From positions 1 through 7,089 of the forward strand of contig DAOUYX010000078.1 in assembly GCA_030665925.1 (NCBI GenBank): a stretch of DNA of 7,089 nucleotides, in the 5' to 3' direction. The stretch is from Methanosarcinales archaeon. Its GTDB lineage: Archaea > Halobacteriota > Syntropharchaeia > Alkanophagales > Methanospirareceae. Position 1 is the stretch's first letter, and each line of letters starts with the position of its first letter. The position numbers were made by a program, and so were the translations under genes. The notes below the pieces were generated by a model. The model saw only the letters and a list, made by a program, of their open reading frames with translations. It had not been told where the DNA came from and did no database searches. Below, one piece after another: positions 5,838 to 7,089 of this stretch.

Positions 5838-5890
5838 GAGATAGATTTAAGAGGGTAGGATATAAAAGTTACTTCTGAGATGAGATAGAT
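5838..5890 (+). repeat. 9-bp direct repeat GAGATAGAT flanking the divergent TATA element
   Basis: GAGATAGAT occurs at 5838-5846, just before the HMG-CoA synthase start, and at 5882-5890, where its last two bases are the AT of the kinase ATG. The two copies lie on either side of the shared TATA element and cover both predicted start sites. The repeat is exact; a role as an operator pair is inference. Confidence 0.4.
5861..5867. promoter_or_regulatory. Shared TATA element of divergent HMG-CoA synthase and kinase genes
   Basis: TATAAAA (centre 5864) is the only strong TATA-like sequence in the 53-nt gap. It lies 25 nt before the kinase ATG on the plus strand and 29 nt before the HMG-CoA synthase ATG on the minus strand, where it reads TTTTATATCC. 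Neither start has a Shine-Dalgarno, which fits leaderless transcripts from both sides. The minus strand also has a weaker AT stretch (TTAAATCT). Confidence 0.55.
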
Positions 5891-6989
5891 GAACGAAAAA
5901 ATAAAAGACTATTTGGAGACTAAGTTTGGGTCTCCTGTAAATCTTATAAGTGTAAAGGAGCTGGGGCTTGAGTCGGAGTCAAAGCAAGAAGAAGAGCATG
6001 AGATAAAGGGGTTCGGGTACGGGAAGCCATATTTCGTGAAGTTCAAGCGAGGAGACGGCGAGCTAAAGGAGGTTGTTATCTCCACGATGAAGGGTGATGG
6101 GTTCGGGCACGACCATTTCTCTGACCGTGCGCAGATATTGATATGGCAGCATCATGCGTTCAATACGCTGCCGAAGCACGTGAAATCGCTCGACATCGGT
6201 TACGTTACGCGGGACGGGCGTATGGAATCGGCAAGCGACGCCGAGGAATATTTCATTGTCTGCGAGAAGGTGGAAGGCGAAGAGTACGTAAACGATCTGA
6301 ACAGATTAAGAGACGGCGGGAGCGTGTGCGAGTTAGATAAGGATAGGGTATCTGCGTTAGCGTCCTATCTGGCGGGTATTCACGCGGTTAAGAGCGATGA
6401 GGCAGAACTTTACGTACGGCGGATACGGGAGTTGGTGGGGCATAGCGAATGCATATTCGGGCTGACAGACAGTTATCCGCCAGGGAATTTATTTATAACG
6501 GCTGAGGAACTGAAGGATATAGAGAAGCTCAGTATAGACTGGCGCTGGAAGTTGAAGGCGCGAACGAAGAGGTTGTGCATGGTTCATGGCGATTTCCATC
6601 CCTGGAATGTTATGTTCCGCGAAGGAACGGATTTCACGGCGCTTGATCGAAGCCGCGGTGAATGGGGCGAAGCGGCAGACGATGTCTCCTCGATGACCAT
6701 CAACTATCTCTTCTTCGGACTGCTCAAGACGGATGGCAAGGAGCTTGACGAAGATTTTAAAGGGTTGTACGAGACGTTTTTTGATGTTTATCTTGAAGAA
6801 ACAGGTGATTATGAATTGTTGGAGGTGATACAGCCGTTTTATGCGTTTAGAGGGTTGGTCGTGGCGTCGCCTATCTGGTATCCCAACATCTCAATGGATA
6901 CTCGGCGGAAGTTGTTTAACTTTATACGGAACGTGCTGGAAGCGGAGGAGTTTGATTATAAAGACGTGAGTAAGTATCTGGAGGGATGA
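5889..6989 (+). CDS. Aminoglycoside phosphotransferase-fold kinase, substrate unknown
   Basis: This 366-residue cytosolic protein has the bilobed small-molecule kinase fold of the APH/choline kinase superfamily. The catalytic loop is HGDFHPWN (233-240), with base Asp235 and Mg-binding Asn240. The following metal Asp is Asp253 in ALDRSRGEWG, replacing the usual I-D-W/F-E, and a GEAADDV segment (260-266) matches the G-D-P-x-D-L helix start. Lys68 in VVISTMK is the candidate ATP lysine; CEKVEG (125-130) is the hinge. An unusual segment, GFGHDHFSDRAQILIWQ (71-87), replaces the ordinary helix C region. No resistance function is implied, since most archaeal members have unknown substrates. It shares a 53-nt promoter with HMG-CoA synthase, so an isoprenoid or lipid substrate is conceivable but unproven. 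The ATG lacks a Shine-Dalgarno and is predicted leaderless. Confidence 0.85.
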   Translation: MNEKIKDYLETKFGSPVNLISVKELGLESESKQEEEHEIKGFGYGKPYFVKFKRGDGELKEVVISTMKGDGFGHDHFSDRAQILIWQHHAFNTLPKHVKSLDIGYVTRDGRMESASDAEEYFIVCEKVEGEEYVNDLNRLRDGGSVCELDKDRVSALASYLAGIHAVKSDEAELYVRRIRELVGHSECIFGLTDSYPPGNLFITAEELKDIEKLSIDWRWKLKARTKRLCMVHGDFHPWNVMFREGTDFTALDRSRGEWGEAADDVSSMTINYLFFGLLKTDGKELDEDFKGLYETFFDVYLEETGDYELLEVIQPFYAFRGLVVASPIWYPNISMDTRRKLFNFIRNVLEAEEFDYKDVSKYLEG

Positions 6990-7054
6990 AGGGGTAATCA
7001 TAAGAGACTTTATCTTAAGGGTATAGGGGGATCTGAAGCAAAAACAGTAAGCGG

Positions 7055-7089
7055 ATGGTAAAAAACAGAGTGGGACATGAGGACAAGAA
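7055..7089 (+). CDS. Possible start of a further gene (MVKNRVGHEDK), open to the window end
   Basis: An ATG at 7055 opens 11 codons that remain open at the edge. There is no clear Shine-Dalgarno; the TATA-like GGGTATAG at 7019-7026 is slightly far for a leaderless start. The 65 nt between the kinase stop and this ATG hold only a weak 5-bp inverted repeat (TAAGA/TCTTA, 7001-7017) without a T-run. Too short to identify. Confidence 0.2.
   Translation, partial: MVKNRVGHEDK

Noticed and set aside
5889..6989. Calling the kinase an antibiotic resistance gene
   Set aside because: The APH fold is shared by many small-molecule kinases. There is no mobile context, and the motifs diverge from true aminoglycoside enzymes.
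5831..7007. ATCATAAGAGA occurs at 5831-5841 and 6997-7007, flanking the kinase gene, as if a mobile-unit repeat
   Set aside because: Several 11-mer matches are expected by chance in 7 kb. The first copy includes the HMG-CoA synthase start codon, and no transposase or inverted repeat is present.
7001..7017. TAAGA/TCTTA inverted repeat after the kinase gene as a terminator
   Set aside because: The stem is only 5 bp and AT-rich, and it is followed by G-runs instead of a T-tract.

Overview
The window is archaeal. It carries a wybutosine-type radical SAM enzyme (Taw1), the ribosomal proteins eL24, eS28 and L7Ae, an Orc1/Cdc6 initiator, an archaeal HMG-CoA synthase/thiolase pair, and a phosphomevalonate dehydratase (aconitase X swivel) subunit. 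That last enzyme marks the archaeal, decarboxylase-bypassing version of the mevalonate pathway, which argues against haloarchaea, Thermoplasmata and Sulfolobales. A euryarchaeal, methanogen- or ANME-like genome is plausible, but I cannot place the lineage from sequence alone. Base composition is moderate and even, with no insertion sequence, CRISPR array, tRNA or rRNA visible.

Layout. (1) Bases 1-1388, plus strand: the last codons of an upstream gene (probably the phosphomevalonate dehydratase large subunit), the small subunit, and taw1. All three overlap, so they look like one translationally coupled operon. (2) Bases 1408-3509, minus strand: cdc6/orc1, L7Ae, eS28 and eL24, separated by gaps of 19, 20 and 5 nt and closed by a hairpin plus U-tract between the convergent taw1 and eL24. 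The eL24 gene (57 codons) is short and easily missed. (3) Bases 3510-3632: the cdc6 promoter region, with a TATA box, a direct repeat and one origin-box-like element. (4) Bases 3633-5835, minus strand: HMG-CoA synthase followed after 1 nt by acetoacetyl-CoA thiolase, the first two steps of isoprenoid synthesis. (5) Bases 5836-5888: a 53-nt divergent promoter whose single TATA element suits leaderless transcripts in both directions. (6) Bases 5889-6989, plus strand: a kinase of the aminoglycoside phosphotransferase fold with unknown substrate. (7) Bases 6990-7089: mostly non-coding, with at most the first codons of a further gene.

How the parts fit. The two ends carry the entry reactions (acetyl-CoA to acetoacetyl-CoA to HMG-CoA) and a later dehydration step of the same archaeal mevalonate pathway. 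They flank a block for DNA replication initiation and translation. Nothing here is clearly a new defence or mobile system. The points most worth following are the unassigned kinase sharing a promoter with HMG-CoA synthase, the missing DUF35 scaffold gene beside the thiolase, and the linkage of cdc6 to the L7Ae ribosomal cluster.
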